Below are positions 25,801-34,032 of a DNA stretch of 64,000 nucleotides, piece by piece. The notes under the pieces are model-generated. The model did no database searches. It saw only the letters and a program-made list of their open reading frames with translations, and had not been told where the DNA came from. Each line of letters starts with the position of its first letter. Position 1 is the first letter of the stretch. The DNA lies in NCBI RefSeq assembly GCF_031846515.1, contig NZ_JAVRHO010000013.1:66390-130389 (forward strand). Reading direction: 5' to 3'. Origin of the DNA: Autumnicola lenta (lineage in GTDB: Bacteria > Bacteroidota > Bacteroidia > Flavobacteriales > Flavobacteriaceae). The translations under genes and the position numbers were made by a program.

Positions 25801-26214
25801 GTAAAATCTTTTGCAAGCCTTTATATTGAAAATGTAGACGGAGAATTCAGATTAAAAGAATTACCAGTAGAAGCACAATTGTCGAGTATTAATCAAACAC
25901 TTATAGAAGATTTTGATAATGATGGCCATCTTGACGCACTAATTGCCGGAAATCTATACAGTTCAGAAATTGAAACTCCACGTGCAGATGCCGGAATTGG
26001 ATTATTCCTAAAAGGAAACGGAAAGGGCGAATTTGAAGCTGTTCCCGCAAGAGAAAGTGGCTTTTTTGTCCCCGGCGACGTAAAAGATATGGCTCGCCTA
26101 AATACCCCCGAGGGAAGTTATGTAATATCTGCCAAAAACGATGACTTTATCCAACTGGTTAAAATAAACGAAGATACTTCAGTAAATTCAGCCTTAACAG
26201 CAAGTAATAATTAA
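22876..26214 (+). CDS. VCBS/FG-GAP repeat lipoprotein with ASPIC/UnbV segment
   Basis: The protein has about 1112 residues from the ATG at 22876. This start gives a normal lipoprotein signal (MFCRIKKL..., Cys21 in FYISC). The ATG at 22855 is in frame but lies right behind the terminator. Many calcium-binding FG-GAP/VCBS motifs are visible (GDINNDGLTDLY, ADVNSDGFLDIY, DYDMDGDLDLY, GDFDQDGDLDF, EDFDNDGHLDAL), forming at least two beta-propellers. An ASPIC/UnbV-like segment lies in the middle (LNGLGARIYV, SSVAPQLHFGIG). Such surface proteins are often encoded next to SusCD in marine flavobacteria, and a glycan-binding or protein-binding role is inferred. The GMC gene follows after 12 bases. Confidence 0.88.
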   Translation: MFCRIKKLVGIMIFCCFYISCSHQEESNTKQFQQLDKDKTGIFFQNTITENDSLNFFTYSYIYLGGGLAAGDINNDGLTDLYFTGNMVPNKLYLNKGNLQFEDITKGAGVTGDERWFTGVTMADVNSDGFLDIYCSIGGQDEPKKNILYINNTDGTFTDKAAEYGIDDEGNSIQATFFDYDMDGDLDLYVANYPPTRFSANNEYYKFKTENIKDIETDHLYRNDGGHFTNVTDQSGLRSFGLTLSATVGDLNEDGWPDLYVSNDFSIPDYLYLNNQDGTFTEVVKDATRQTSFYGMGADIGDYNNDGLLDILQVDMAPKNNRRAKSNMSSMNPAIFWSTVNNGFHYQYMQNTLQTHSGVIKDKIPQYSNTSRLAGLSSTDWSWGPLFADFDNDGLKDVFVSNGTRREINNRDFFNKLAKDPNKRDSLLQKNLAIPSEKIDNFIFRNKGDLTFERTNEEWGISHKGFSNGAVYVDLDNDGDLEIVTNNIDDYASVFKNNNAQENNFLDFQLKGSDKNLNGLGARIYVTTSGNTQMQELTLTRGFQSSVAPQLHFGIGKEQVAKVVKIIWPDKKTEVLEDVPANELLVLDYKNSSVSEMEQPESNSALFTTVDADSLGLKHRHEENYYNDFEDEILLPHKTSMFGPALAVGDLNGDGLDDLYVGGASGHAAGIYFQQKTGFEKQNFEDLENDKQYEDLGALIFDADNDGDYDLYVVSGGNEFKKDSQWLQDRLYINENGNFKKSATALPKMLTSGSRVYAEDFDKDGDLDLFVGGRLVPGNYPSPADSYLLENKSQNGTPKFANVTPQAAPGLEKLGLVTSASWTDYDSDGWTDLIVTGEWMPISVFKNQEGKLIDVTQQMGLADTTGWWFSLKEGDFDQDGDLDFIAGNLGLNYKYQATEKETFDIYFHDFDSNNEKDIVLSYFNDGEKFPVRGRECSSQQMPGIKQKFQNYQSFSEATLEDIYTEKYLDDALHYQVKSFASLYIENVDGEFRLKELPVEAQLSSINQTLIEDFDNDGHLDALIAGNLYSSEIETPRADAGIGLFLKGNGKGEFEAVPARESGFFVPGDVKDMARLNTPEGSYVISAKNDDFIQLVKINEDTSVNSALTASNN

Positions 26215-26226
26215 AATCAGGACCCA

Positions 26227-27963
26227 ATGAAGAACAAGAGAATAAGCCCCGCTTCAGAAAACAGGTATGATGCAATAGTCATTGGTACCGGAATTACAGG
26301 AGGATGGGCATCTAAAGAATTATCTGAAGGAGGGCTGAGTACCCTTGTTTTAGAGAGAGGTCGCATGGTAAAACATGTAGAGGATTATCCTACTATGAAC
26401 GATGATCCCTGGGATTATAAATATAAAGGAAGGGTTACGCGCGAAGAGTTAAAAAGGCAGTCCAAACAGGCCCGTACAGGGTATACCATTAACGACGCCA
26501 GCAAGCATTGGTTTGTGGATGATATAGATCATCCTTATAACGAGGAAAAGCGGTTCGATTGGATTAGGGGCTACCATGTGGGCGGCAAATCGCTTATGTG
26601 GGCCCGTATGTCTTTTAGATGGAGCGACCTGGATTTTGAAGCAAACAAGAACGACGGCTATGGAGTAGACTGGCCAATAAGATATAAAGACCTGGTACCG
26701 TGGTATGAAAAAGTTGAAAAATATGTTGGTATTAGTGGTAAGGCAGAGGGCCTCCCCCAATTACCCGATAGTATTTTTACTCCGGAATTGCCACTAAATT
26801 GTGTTGAACAGGATTTGAAAGATGGTGTAGCAGCAAATTATGATGACCGTAAAGTAATTAATAGTAGGGCAGCCAACCTTACCGATCCTTCCGGACGAGA
26901 AGGGCGTGGCCCTTGCCAGTATAGAAACAGGTGTATTAGAGGCTGTCCCTATGGAGCATATTTTAGCAGTAACTCTTCTACCCTTCCAGCTGCAGAACGC
27001 ACTGGAAATACTACCTTAAGACCAAATTCTATTGTTTACGAAATTATTTATGATGAACAATTGGAAAAAGCTACGGGAGTAAGGGTAATAGATGCCGAAA
27101 CCAAAGAGAAACTGGAATTTTATGCAGATGTGATCTTTTGTTGTGCCGGCGCTATCCCTTCTGCTTCCATTCTCATGCAATCAAAGTCTGACCGTTTTCC
27201 CAACGGCCTGGGAAATGACAGCGGTGAACTGGGGCATAACTTGATGGATCACCATTTTAAAGTAGGCGCAAGTGCAGTATCAGACAGGCATGAAGAAGAT
27301 TACTACAAAGGCCGCAAACCTGCAGGCTTTTTTGTACCGCGATTTAGAAATGTAGATGAAAAAAGTAAAACAGATAAATTCCTTCGCGGATACGGAATGC
27401 AGGGTGGTGCCAGCAGGACAGACTGGACAAGTGCCATTGGTGAAATGAGCTATGGCAAAGACCTTAAAGAAGCGCTGCAAAAACCCGGGGACTGGCAAAT
27501 AGGTGTGAACTGTTTTGGGGAATGCCTTCCTTACCATGAAAATAAAATGATGCTGAATTATGACAAACCAGACAAATGGGGCCTTCCAACGGTAACTTTT
27601 GGTTGCGAGTATAAAGAAAATGAAATGGCGATGCGCAAAGATGCACAGGAACAGGCCATAGCAATGCTAAAAGCGGCCGGTTTTAAAGATGTACAGGGCT
27701 ACGAGGATCCCTGTTTCCCCGGAAACGGAATCCACGAAATGGGAACTGCAAGAATGGGACGGGATCCAAAAACATCTGTCTTAAACGGAAATAACCAGGT
27801 CCATACCGTTCCAAATGTGTACGTAACAGATGGTGCGTGCATGGCATCTTCGGCTTCGCAAAATCCTTCGTTAACTTATATGGCAATTACGGCCCGGGCT
27901 GCAAATCATGCTGTGGAACAGTTCAAGGCCGGTAAATTCCGAAGTATGGAAAAAGCCACTTAA
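26227..27963 (+). CDS. GMC family oxidoreductase
   Basis: This 578-residue flavoprotein has the N-terminal FAD motif VIGTGITGGWASKEL and ERGR. Its cysteine-rich block PCQYRNRCIRGCPYGAYFSS is typical of the GMC subgroup of sugar/gluconate dehydrogenases. The catalytic histidine region reads HEMGTARMG and the closing FAD-contact block PNVYVTDGACMASSASQNPSLT. No signal peptide is evident. Related enzymes rely on a Tat-exported gluconate-2-dehydrogenase subunit 3 partner, and none is encoded here. The likely reaction is oxidation of a sugar hydroxyl to a ketone. The neighbouring isomerase-like protein may act on the product. Confidence 0.9.
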   Translation: MKNKRISPASENRYDAIVIGTGITGGWASKELSEGGLSTLVLERGRMVKHVEDYPTMNDDPWDYKYKGRVTREELKRQSKQARTGYTINDASKHWFVDDIDHPYNEEKRFDWIRGYHVGGKSLMWARMSFRWSDLDFEANKNDGYGVDWPIRYKDLVPWYEKVEKYVGISGKAEGLPQLPDSIFTPELPLNCVEQDLKDGVAANYDDRKVINSRAANLTDPSGREGRGPCQYRNRCIRGCPYGAYFSSNSSTLPAAERTGNTTLRPNSIVYEIIYDEQLEKATGVRVIDAETKEKLEFYADVIFCCAGAIPSASILMQSKSDRFPNGLGNDSGELGHNLMDHHFKVGASAVSDRHEEDYYKGRKPAGFFVPRFRNVDEKSKTDKFLRGYGMQGGASRTDWTSAIGEMSYGKDLKEALQKPGDWQIGVNCFGECLPYHENKMMLNYDKPDKWGLPTVTFGCEYKENEMAMRKDAQEQAIAMLKAAGFKDVQGYEDPCFPGNGIHEMGTARMGRDPKTSVLNGNNQVHTVPNVYVTDGACMASSASQNPSLTYMAITARAANHAVEQFKAGKFRSMEKAT

Positions 27964-28047
27964 AAATTTCAGCTCTATTTAAAAACAGTTTCAGCTATTT
28001 AGAGTAAATTCTAAAGTTTTCATTTAATCAATCTTAAAAACTAAACT

Positions 28048-28929
28048 ATGATACATAGAAGAACCTTTCTCAAACAATCAGGACTTGCACTGGCAGCCAC
28101 CACACTTTTACCTAGTACGATATTTGCCAATTCCGGCATGCAACCTTTGGGATTACAGCTTTACTCTTTACGTGAAACTATTGGGAATGACGTGAAAGGA
28201 ACAATTCAAAAATTAGCCGAAATAGGCTTTAAGGAAGCCGAAACCTATGGCTATTCCAAAGATAACGGTTTCTGGGGGCTAAGCGTAGAGAAATTCAAGA
28301 ACATCCTTGAGCAAAATGGCATAGAAACCCCGAGTGGACACTACGGAATAGATCCCTTTCTGGAAAAAGACGGCACAAAAGACGAGTTAAATTACATCCT
28401 GGAAGTAGCCAATAAACTGGACCAGGAATATGTTATTGCACCATATATTGCCGATAACCTGCGGAACTCTGTAGATCACTATAAAAGGATTGCCGATAAA
28501 CTGAACACTGCCGGGGAAATGTGTAAGAAAGAAGGCTTAAAATTCGCTTATCACAATCATGCTTTCGAATTTGACGATTATAATGGACAAAACGGTTATA
28601 AAATCTTTTTGGAGAATACAGATAAAGACCTGGTTTATTTTGAAATGGATATTTACTGGGTCGTAAGAGCAGGAATAGAACCGGCGGCATTGTTTAAAAA
28701 GTATCCTGGAAGGTTCCCATTGTGGCATGTAAAGGATATGGATAAGCAGCAGCCGGAGCTAAATACCGAAATTGGAAGCGGCACTGTAGATTATAAGGAA
28801 ATCTTTAAATATACTGAAGAGGCAGGCGCAAAACACCTTATCATCGAACAGGAAAATTTTGAAATGGAGCCCTACCAGAGCCTGGAACAAAGTTTTGATT
28901 ATCTTCAGAACAAACTGGTGACTAAATAA
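28048..28929 (+). CDS. Sugar phosphate isomerase/epimerase-like TIM-barrel protein, Tat-exported
   Basis: The protein has 293 residues and begins with a twin-arginine-like signal (HRRTFLKQSGLALAATTLL). The TIM-barrel body belongs to the xylose isomerase-like/AP endonuclease 2 superfamily: GLQLYSLRE at the start, FAYHNHAFEF in the middle (metal-binding His/Glu), MDIYWVVRAG, WHVKDMD, and a terminal IIEQENFE. Such exported proteins often sit next to GMC oxidoreductases and have been linked to 3-keto-sugar metabolism. The exact reaction here is inferred only. It lies 84 bases after the GMC gene and ends with a strong hairpin terminator. Confidence 0.87.
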   Translation: MIHRRTFLKQSGLALAATTLLPSTIFANSGMQPLGLQLYSLRETIGNDVKGTIQKLAEIGFKEAETYGYSKDNGFWGLSVEKFKNILEQNGIETPSGHYGIDPFLEKDGTKDELNYILEVANKLDQEYVIAPYIADNLRNSVDHYKRIADKLNTAGEMCKKEGLKFAYHNHAFEFDDYNGQNGYKIFLENTDKDLVYFEMDIYWVVRAGIEPAALFKKYPGRFPLWHVKDMDKQQPELNTEIGSGTVDYKEIFKYTEEAGAKHLIIEQENFEMEPYQSLEQSFDYLQNKLVTK

Positions 28930-28964
28930 AGGCAAGTGCAGTTTAAAAGATAAATCCAACAGCT

Positions 28965-28996
28965 TCAATGCCCGGGAAGACCGGGCATTGAGGTTT
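28965..28996 (+). terminator. Intrinsic terminator after the isomerase-like gene
   Basis: TCAATGCCCGG (28965-28975) and CCGGGCATTGA (28981-28991) form a perfect 11-bp G/C-rich stem with a 5-nt loop, followed by GGTTTTC. This marks an operon end before the GH20 gene. Confidence 0.82.
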
Positions 28997-29059
28997 TCAC
29001 CAATCAACTAGCCTCCAGATAACCAAACAAAATATACTGGAAATAAACTTCAGCTAAGA

Positions 29060-30661
29060 ATGGATAATAAAAACCTCAACAAGAAGCAATTCCTCATCAG
29101 GAATACGATAATTGCCATTTTTGGCCTTGCACTTTTTTTGACACTTGCATTTTCCTCCCGTAACTTTAATGAAAAAGACATGTCTAAAGAGAGCCTTATT
29201 CCCATTCCCATACAGATAGAGAACTATGAAGGAAATTTTACAATTACTCCTGAAACTGTTATTCTTATTTCTGAAGATGAAGAAGAAATGAGGTCTGTTG
29301 CCAGCTATTTATCTGAATTTTTAAGCCCTGCAACGGGTTTTGAGCTTCCGGTAAAGCAAAATTCTGAAGAAAATAAAAACTCCGGAAATATTCTCTTAAG
29401 CCTCAGTGAAAATTCTCAATTTCAGAAACCCGAAGCTTATACTTTGGAAGTTACAGTCGAAAATGTGCATTTACAGGCCTCTACTCCCGAAGGTTTGTTC
29501 CGCGGAATCCAGACCCTGCGACAGCTCCTTCCGCCGGAAATTGAAAGTGACAAGGTTCAGAATATCGAATGGAATGTGTCTTCAGGAAAAATTGAAGATC
29601 ATCCGCAATATTCCTACCGGGGTGCCATGCTGGATGTTTCCCGGCACTTTTTCAGTGTAAATGAGGTAAAACAATATATCGACTTTCTTGCTGCCTATAA
29701 AATGAATAAACTGCACCTGCATTTAAGTGATGACCAGGGCTGGCGCATAGAAATCAAAAAATGGCCAAAACTTACCAGCATTGGCGGGTCCAGGGAAGTT
29801 GGCGATACCGAAGGCGGATTTTATACCCAGGAGGATTACAAAGAAATTGTCGCCTATGCACAAAAGCATTATATCACCGTTATCCCTGAAATTGATATGC
29901 CGGGGCATACCAACGCTGCCCTAGCCTCTTATCCGCAACTGAACTGCGATGATAACGCTCCCGAACTTTATACAGGCATTGAAGTTGGTTTTAGCAGCCT
30001 TTGCGTAAATAAGGAAATTACTTATGAGTTTATAGATGATGTTATTAGCGAGATTGCTGCCATAACGCCCGGACCTTACTTCCATATTGGCGGTGACGAA
30101 TCCCATGCCACCAGTAAAGAAGACTATAATTATTTTATAAACCGGGTTCAAAAAATTGTAAAGAAGTACGACAAAGAAATTATTGGCTGGGACGAAATCC
30201 AGACTGCAGACATTGAAGAAGGCGTTGTAGCACAATTTTGGCACAGCGAAGAAAACGCCATTGCAGCTAAAAAGAAAAAGGCAAAGATCCTTATGTCCCC
30301 TTCCAAACGTGCCTATATGGATATGCAGTACGATTCACTTTCTCCCCTGGGGCTTCACTGGGCCGCTTATATTGAAGTAGATTCTGCTTATAACTGGAAC
30401 CCGGCAACTCTTGTCCCCGAAATTGCAAAAGAAGATATTGTGGGAATTGAAGCCCCGCTTTGGACAGAGACTATTAAAGACATAGAAGACGTGGAATATA
30501 TGGTTTTTCCAAGATTACCGGGTTATGCCGAAATTGGCTGGTCCCCCGATAGTCTTAGAGACTGGGGAGAATATAAAGTGCGTTTAGGAGAGCAATATAA
30601 AAGATTCAAGATTATGAACCTCAACTTCTATGAATCGCCCAGAGTGCCCTGGGAAAAATAA
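29060..30661 (+). CDS. GH20 beta-N-acetylhexosaminidase
   Basis: The enzyme has 533 residues. An N-terminal hydrophobic segment (about residues 14-30) acts as signal or anchor. A GH20b-type alpha/beta domain (about 45-180) is followed by the catalytic barrel starting YRGAMLDVSRHFF. The active-site pair is Asp346-Glu347 in HIGGDESH, the substrate-assisted arrangement of GH20. HLHLSDDQGWRIEIKKWP and the late GIEAPLWTE tryptophan block are also present. It removes terminal GlcNAc or GalNAc from glycans or chitooligosaccharides. A terminator separates it from the upstream genes. It ends one base before the end of the convergent GH16 gene. Confidence 0.94.
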   Translation: MDNKNLNKKQFLIRNTIIAIFGLALFLTLAFSSRNFNEKDMSKESLIPIPIQIENYEGNFTITPETVILISEDEEEMRSVASYLSEFLSPATGFELPVKQNSEENKNSGNILLSLSENSQFQKPEAYTLEVTVENVHLQASTPEGLFRGIQTLRQLLPPEIESDKVQNIEWNVSSGKIEDHPQYSYRGAMLDVSRHFFSVNEVKQYIDFLAAYKMNKLHLHLSDDQGWRIEIKKWPKLTSIGGSREVGDTEGGFYTQEDYKEIVAYAQKHYITVIPEIDMPGHTNAALASYPQLNCDDNAPELYTGIEVGFSSLCVNKEITYEFIDDVISEIAAITPGPYFHIGGDESHATSKEDYNYFINRVQKIVKKYDKEIIGWDEIQTADIEEGVVAQFWHSEENAIAAKKKKAKILMSPSKRAYMDMQYDSLSPLGLHWAAYIEVDSAYNWNPATLVPEIAKEDIVGIEAPLWTETIKDIEDVEYMVFPRLPGYAEIGWSPDSLRDWGEYKVRLGEQYKRFKIMNLNFYESPRVPWEK

Positions 30662-31435
30662 CTATTCCTCCAGCGCCGTCACCTTGATGTAATCTACATA
30701 ATATTTCTTCGGAAAAATAGAATCATCTACTTCGGGGCCACCAAAATTGCCGCCCACAGCCATGTTTATCAGGAAATAGAACGGCTTTCTGAAGGGATAA
30801 TGTTCTGCATCATATTTCTCCGGAATAAAATTGTAAACCGAAGTACCATCCACAAAAAATTCGATATTATCGGCAGTCCAGACCGCCTTAAATATATGGT
30901 AACCGTCTTCTATGTTGTCGATATTTGTCTTTTTAGAGCTTGCATTTTCCCCGTGGTGGGCGGGATAGTGCAGCGTGGTATAGACTGTATTTGGCTCGCG
31001 ACCCACATACTCCATAATATCAATTTCTCCTGAAGCAGGCCAGCTTACTTCATTAATATCATGCCCCAACATCCAGAAAGCAGGCCAAATCCCCTGCCCT
31101 TGCGGAACGTTTACCCTTACTTCTATTTCGCCATACTGAAATTCGACTTTATCTTTAGAAATAATTTTTCCGGAGTAGTATTTCTCCCCTTCTTTAACAG
31201 CTTCTATCACCAGGTTTCCATCTTCAACCGCAACATAATCCCGGTTGTAAATTTGCCGCTCGTTATTTCCCCAACCACAGAGATCGGGGCACCCATCGCC
31301 TTCTTCATAGCTCCAATTGTCCATATTTAGCTCATTCCCATCAAAATTTTCTTCAAAAATCACTTCCTGAGCATTTATAAGAACCGGAATCATTAAAAAC
31401 AGCAAACCTGTAATTTTTCTAATCATGTTATTCAT
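30662..31435 (-). CDS. GH16 family glycoside hydrolase (laminarinase-type), copy 1
   Basis: The protein has 257 residues with a signal peptide ending INAQ. The catalytic motif is Glu137-Ile-Asp139-Ile-Met-Glu142 (GEIDIMEYVG), with the extra Met typical of laminarinase/lichenase-type GH16. QGIWPAFWMLG before it and FYFLINMAVGGNFGG after it are standard GH16 blocks. It likely cuts beta-1,3-glucan inside the chain. It lies 81 bases downstream of the interrupted GH3 gene and is the last gene of the beta-glucan locus. It is the shortest of the three GH16 paralogues here and is a catalytic domain only. Confidence 0.93.
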   Translation of the reverse strand: MNNMIRKITGLLFLMIPVLINAQEVIFEENFDGNELNMDNWSYEEGDGCPDLCGWGNNERQIYNRDYVAVEDGNLVIEAVKEGEKYYSGKIISKDKVEFQYGEIEVRVNVPQGQGIWPAFWMLGHDINEVSWPASGEIDIMEYVGREPNTVYTTLHYPAHHGENASSKKTNIDNIEDGYHIFKAVWTADNIEFFVDGTSVYNFIPEKYDAEHYPFRKPFYFLINMAVGGNFGGPEVDDSIFPKKYYVDYIKVTALEE

Positions 31436-31516
31436 TTCTAATCGATTAATAATTTTAAAACAATGTCTCAGAGCAAAGTCCGAATTAAGACTCCGCTCTC
31501 TGAAACAAAAAGGGAT

Positions 31517-33796
31517 TTATTTGTTAAGCGTAAATGCTGCCTTTTTAAGATCTCTCGAATTTCCACCGACGAAGACTTCAAAATCGCCTGATTCAGATTC
31601 CCATTGTTTGCTTGCATTATAGAACCTCAGCATTTCTTCATCAATACTAAATTCGACAGTTTTTGTTTCTCCGGGGTTCAGCTCTATCATCTCGAAGCCT
31701 TTCAACTCCTTTACCGGCCTGGATTTACTGGCAACAAGATCACGCAGGTATAACTGCACAACTTCTTTACCCGCCACATCTCCGGAATTGGTCACCGGCA
31801 CACTTAGTGTGATTTCTTTATTGGCACTCATTTCTTCTGCGGAAAGGGATATTTCCCCATATTCAAAATCGGTGTAACTTAATCCGAAGCCGAACGGATA
31901 AAGCGCCTCCTTCCCAATATCTGTATAACTGGAAAATGTTACATGCTGTTCACTATACGGTCTTCCCGTATTTTGCTGATTGTAATATAGCGGCTCCTGC
32001 CCCACTGCCTTTGGAAAGGAAACCGGAAGTTTCCCTGAAGGATTATACTTCCCAAAAAGCACATCGGCAATAGCATTTCCACTTTCTGAACCAAGCTGCC
32101 ATGCTTCAACAATAGCCGGAATATTTTCTGCAGCCCATGTAATTTCCAACGGCCTGCCATTAATCAATACCAAAGCAATATTTTTATTGACTTTATAGAT
32201 TTCTTCCAGCAATTCCTGCTGAAGCCCTGCCAGTCCAATTTTCGCCTGACTCCGTCCTTCACCACTCTGGAAAGCATCTTCACCCAGCACCATGATCACC
32301 AGATCTGCATCTTCAGCTTTGGAAACAGCGTCTGGAAAACCAGATTTATCAGTTTCATTTATTTCCAGGGGCATCAAAAAACTCCGTTCCCCGGTTCCAA
32401 GCGCGGCACCTTAAGCATAAGAAATATTTACATTTTTCCCGGCGGCAGCTTTGATTCCTTCCAATACAGAAACCGCGGAATTTGCTTCTCCCTGTGCCCT
32501 CCAGTTTCCTATAGGCGTGTCTTTGTCTGCTGCCAGCGGGCCGATAATTGCAATATTTTGCACTGCACTTTTTATGGGCAGCATATCATCTTCATTCTTC
32601 AGCAACACTATGGATTTTCTTGCGATATCACGTGCCACTTCTTTATGCTCTTCATAGGAAATTTGTTCTGCCAGTTCAGGATTGGAATAGCGATAGGGAT
32701 CTTCAAAAAGTCCCATTTTAAACTTTACGCGCAAAATCCTTTTTACCGCATCATCAATAAGATTTTCGTCTATTTTGCCTTCTTCCACCAAATCCAGAAG
32801 CCCGGCTTCGTAAGCGCCGCCTTCCATATCCATATCACTTCCGGCTTTTAGGGCAATTTCAGCAGCATGTTTTTTATCTTTTGCAAAACCGTGATAGATC
32901 ATTTCTGTAATAGAACCCCAGTCTGAAACCACAAATCCGTTCCAGTTCCAATCGTCCTTCAAGATATCGCGTTGTAACATTTTGCTGCCTGTAGCGGGCG
33001 TACCATCTATAGTATTAAACGAGTTCATAAAAGTTGCCACTCCGGCATCTGCCGCAGCTTTAAACGGAGGCAAAATAAAATTATGAAGCTCATACTTCCC
33101 CACATTTACGGTATTGTAATCCCTGCCGGCTTCAGCAAAACCATAGCCTGCAAAGTGTTTTGCAGTGGCCGCAATCGTGGTACTATCGGCAAGATCATCT
33201 CCCTGGTAACCTTTTACTTTCGCAACAGCGACCAAAGAGGTGAGATAAGGGTCTTCGCCAGAACCTTCCATAATCCTTCCCCAACGCGCATCCCGAGACA
33301 CATCTATCATGGGCGAAAATGTCCAGTTTACGCCATTGGCCACAGATTCTATTGCAGCAATCCGCGCTGACTTTTCCATCGCTTCCAAATCCCAGCTTGC
33401 AGTTTCCCCAAGCGGAACAGGAAAAATTGTTTTATAACCATGTATCACATCATAACCAAAAATAAGCGGAATTTTAATCCTGGAATTTTCCATCACCAGC
33501 TTCTGCGCTTCTCTTGTAGCTTCTACCGAAAGCACATTTAACATAGCACCTACCAGTCCTTTCTTAAGGCGCTCTTCCTTTTCTTTATTGCCCATTTCTG
33601 AAGCGGGGCCGGTAAGGTCCCAGCTGCCGTTATACTGCACCAGCTGCCCCACCTTTTCCTCCAGCGTCATCATAAACAGAATGGAATCTACTTTGGTTTC
33701 GACGTCTTTAACAGAGCTTGGAATTTCACTATTTTGGGCCTGTAGGCCAAACCCTCCCGAAAGAAGGAACGACATAAGGATAAAACATTTTTTCAT
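31517..33796 (-). pseudogene. bglX: GH3 beta-glucosidase (BglX type) with one in-frame TAA
   Basis: The full frame is 760 codons, the normal BglX length, and is split by TAA at 32411-32413 (codon 462). Before the stop are the signal peptide, KHFAGYG (Lys213-His214) and the nucleophile Asp292 in VVSDWGS. After it come GEGRSQAKIGL, the KYNPSGKLPVSFP block and the fibronectin-III-like end. At the stop the frame reads SYA-stop-GAALGTGE, where homologues have YAKGAN, so an AAA-to-TAA change is the simplest cause. Nothing else is broken. The 3' part could start at TTG 32377, but a lone C-terminal half would lack the nucleophile. The enzyme would release glucose from beta-glucan oligosaccharides in the periplasm. 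Confidence 0.88.
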
Positions 33797-33820
33797 GATT
33801 TGATATTAAGTATAGAAAAG

Positions 33821-33872
33821 GGGGCGTCAAGAAGAAAACTAACATCATCTATGAGAATTTAAAAAACGCCCC
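33821..33872 (-). other. Stem-loop in the leader of the GH3 gene
   Basis: On the minus strand GGGGCGT (33872-33866) pairs with ACGCCCC (33827-33821) in a 7-bp stem with a 38-nt A/T-rich loop, followed by CTTTTCTA. It sits between the GH30 scrap and the GH3 start and may be a weak intercistronic terminator or processing site. Confidence 0.4.
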
Positions 33873-33987
33873 TCTCTATATTTGAATTTTTATTCTGAGT
33901 AATTTCTGCCGTCTTTCCATCTGGAGTGCGGAATACTACATTTGGTAAATTTTCAGGCATGGCTGAAGCAACTCTCACAGATCCTCC
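33859..33987 (-). pseudogene. GH30-like C-terminal remnant
   Basis: Bases 33987 to 33892 translate, without a stop, to a peptide starting GGSVRVASAMPENLPN and continuing VVFRTPDGKTAEITQN. This closely resembles the C-terminal beta-sandwich of GH30 glucanases, where a GSVRI/ASNSP..NLPNVAF..PDG pattern is typical. A TGA lies directly before it and the frame ends at 33861 after unrelated codons. Only about 32 residues remain of a gene normally 450-500 codons long. It sits between GH16 and GH3 in a beta-glucan locus, exactly where GH30 genes occur in related PULs. It could at most make a short peptide from ATG 33960. Confidence 0.65.
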
Positions 33988-34032
33988 TCAAAAACGGTAT
34001 TTAGAGGATGAACTTTGGCTAATCAAAACTCT

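Noticed and set aside
31436..31516. A terminator between GH3 and GH16 copy 1
   Set aside because: The CAGAG/CTCTG pairing is imperfect and no T run follows on the minus strand.
31517..32377. An independent 286-codon enzyme gene
   Set aside because: It is in the same frame as the upstream GH3 half, separated only by one TAA and 11 codons, and it contains only the C-terminal GH3 domains.
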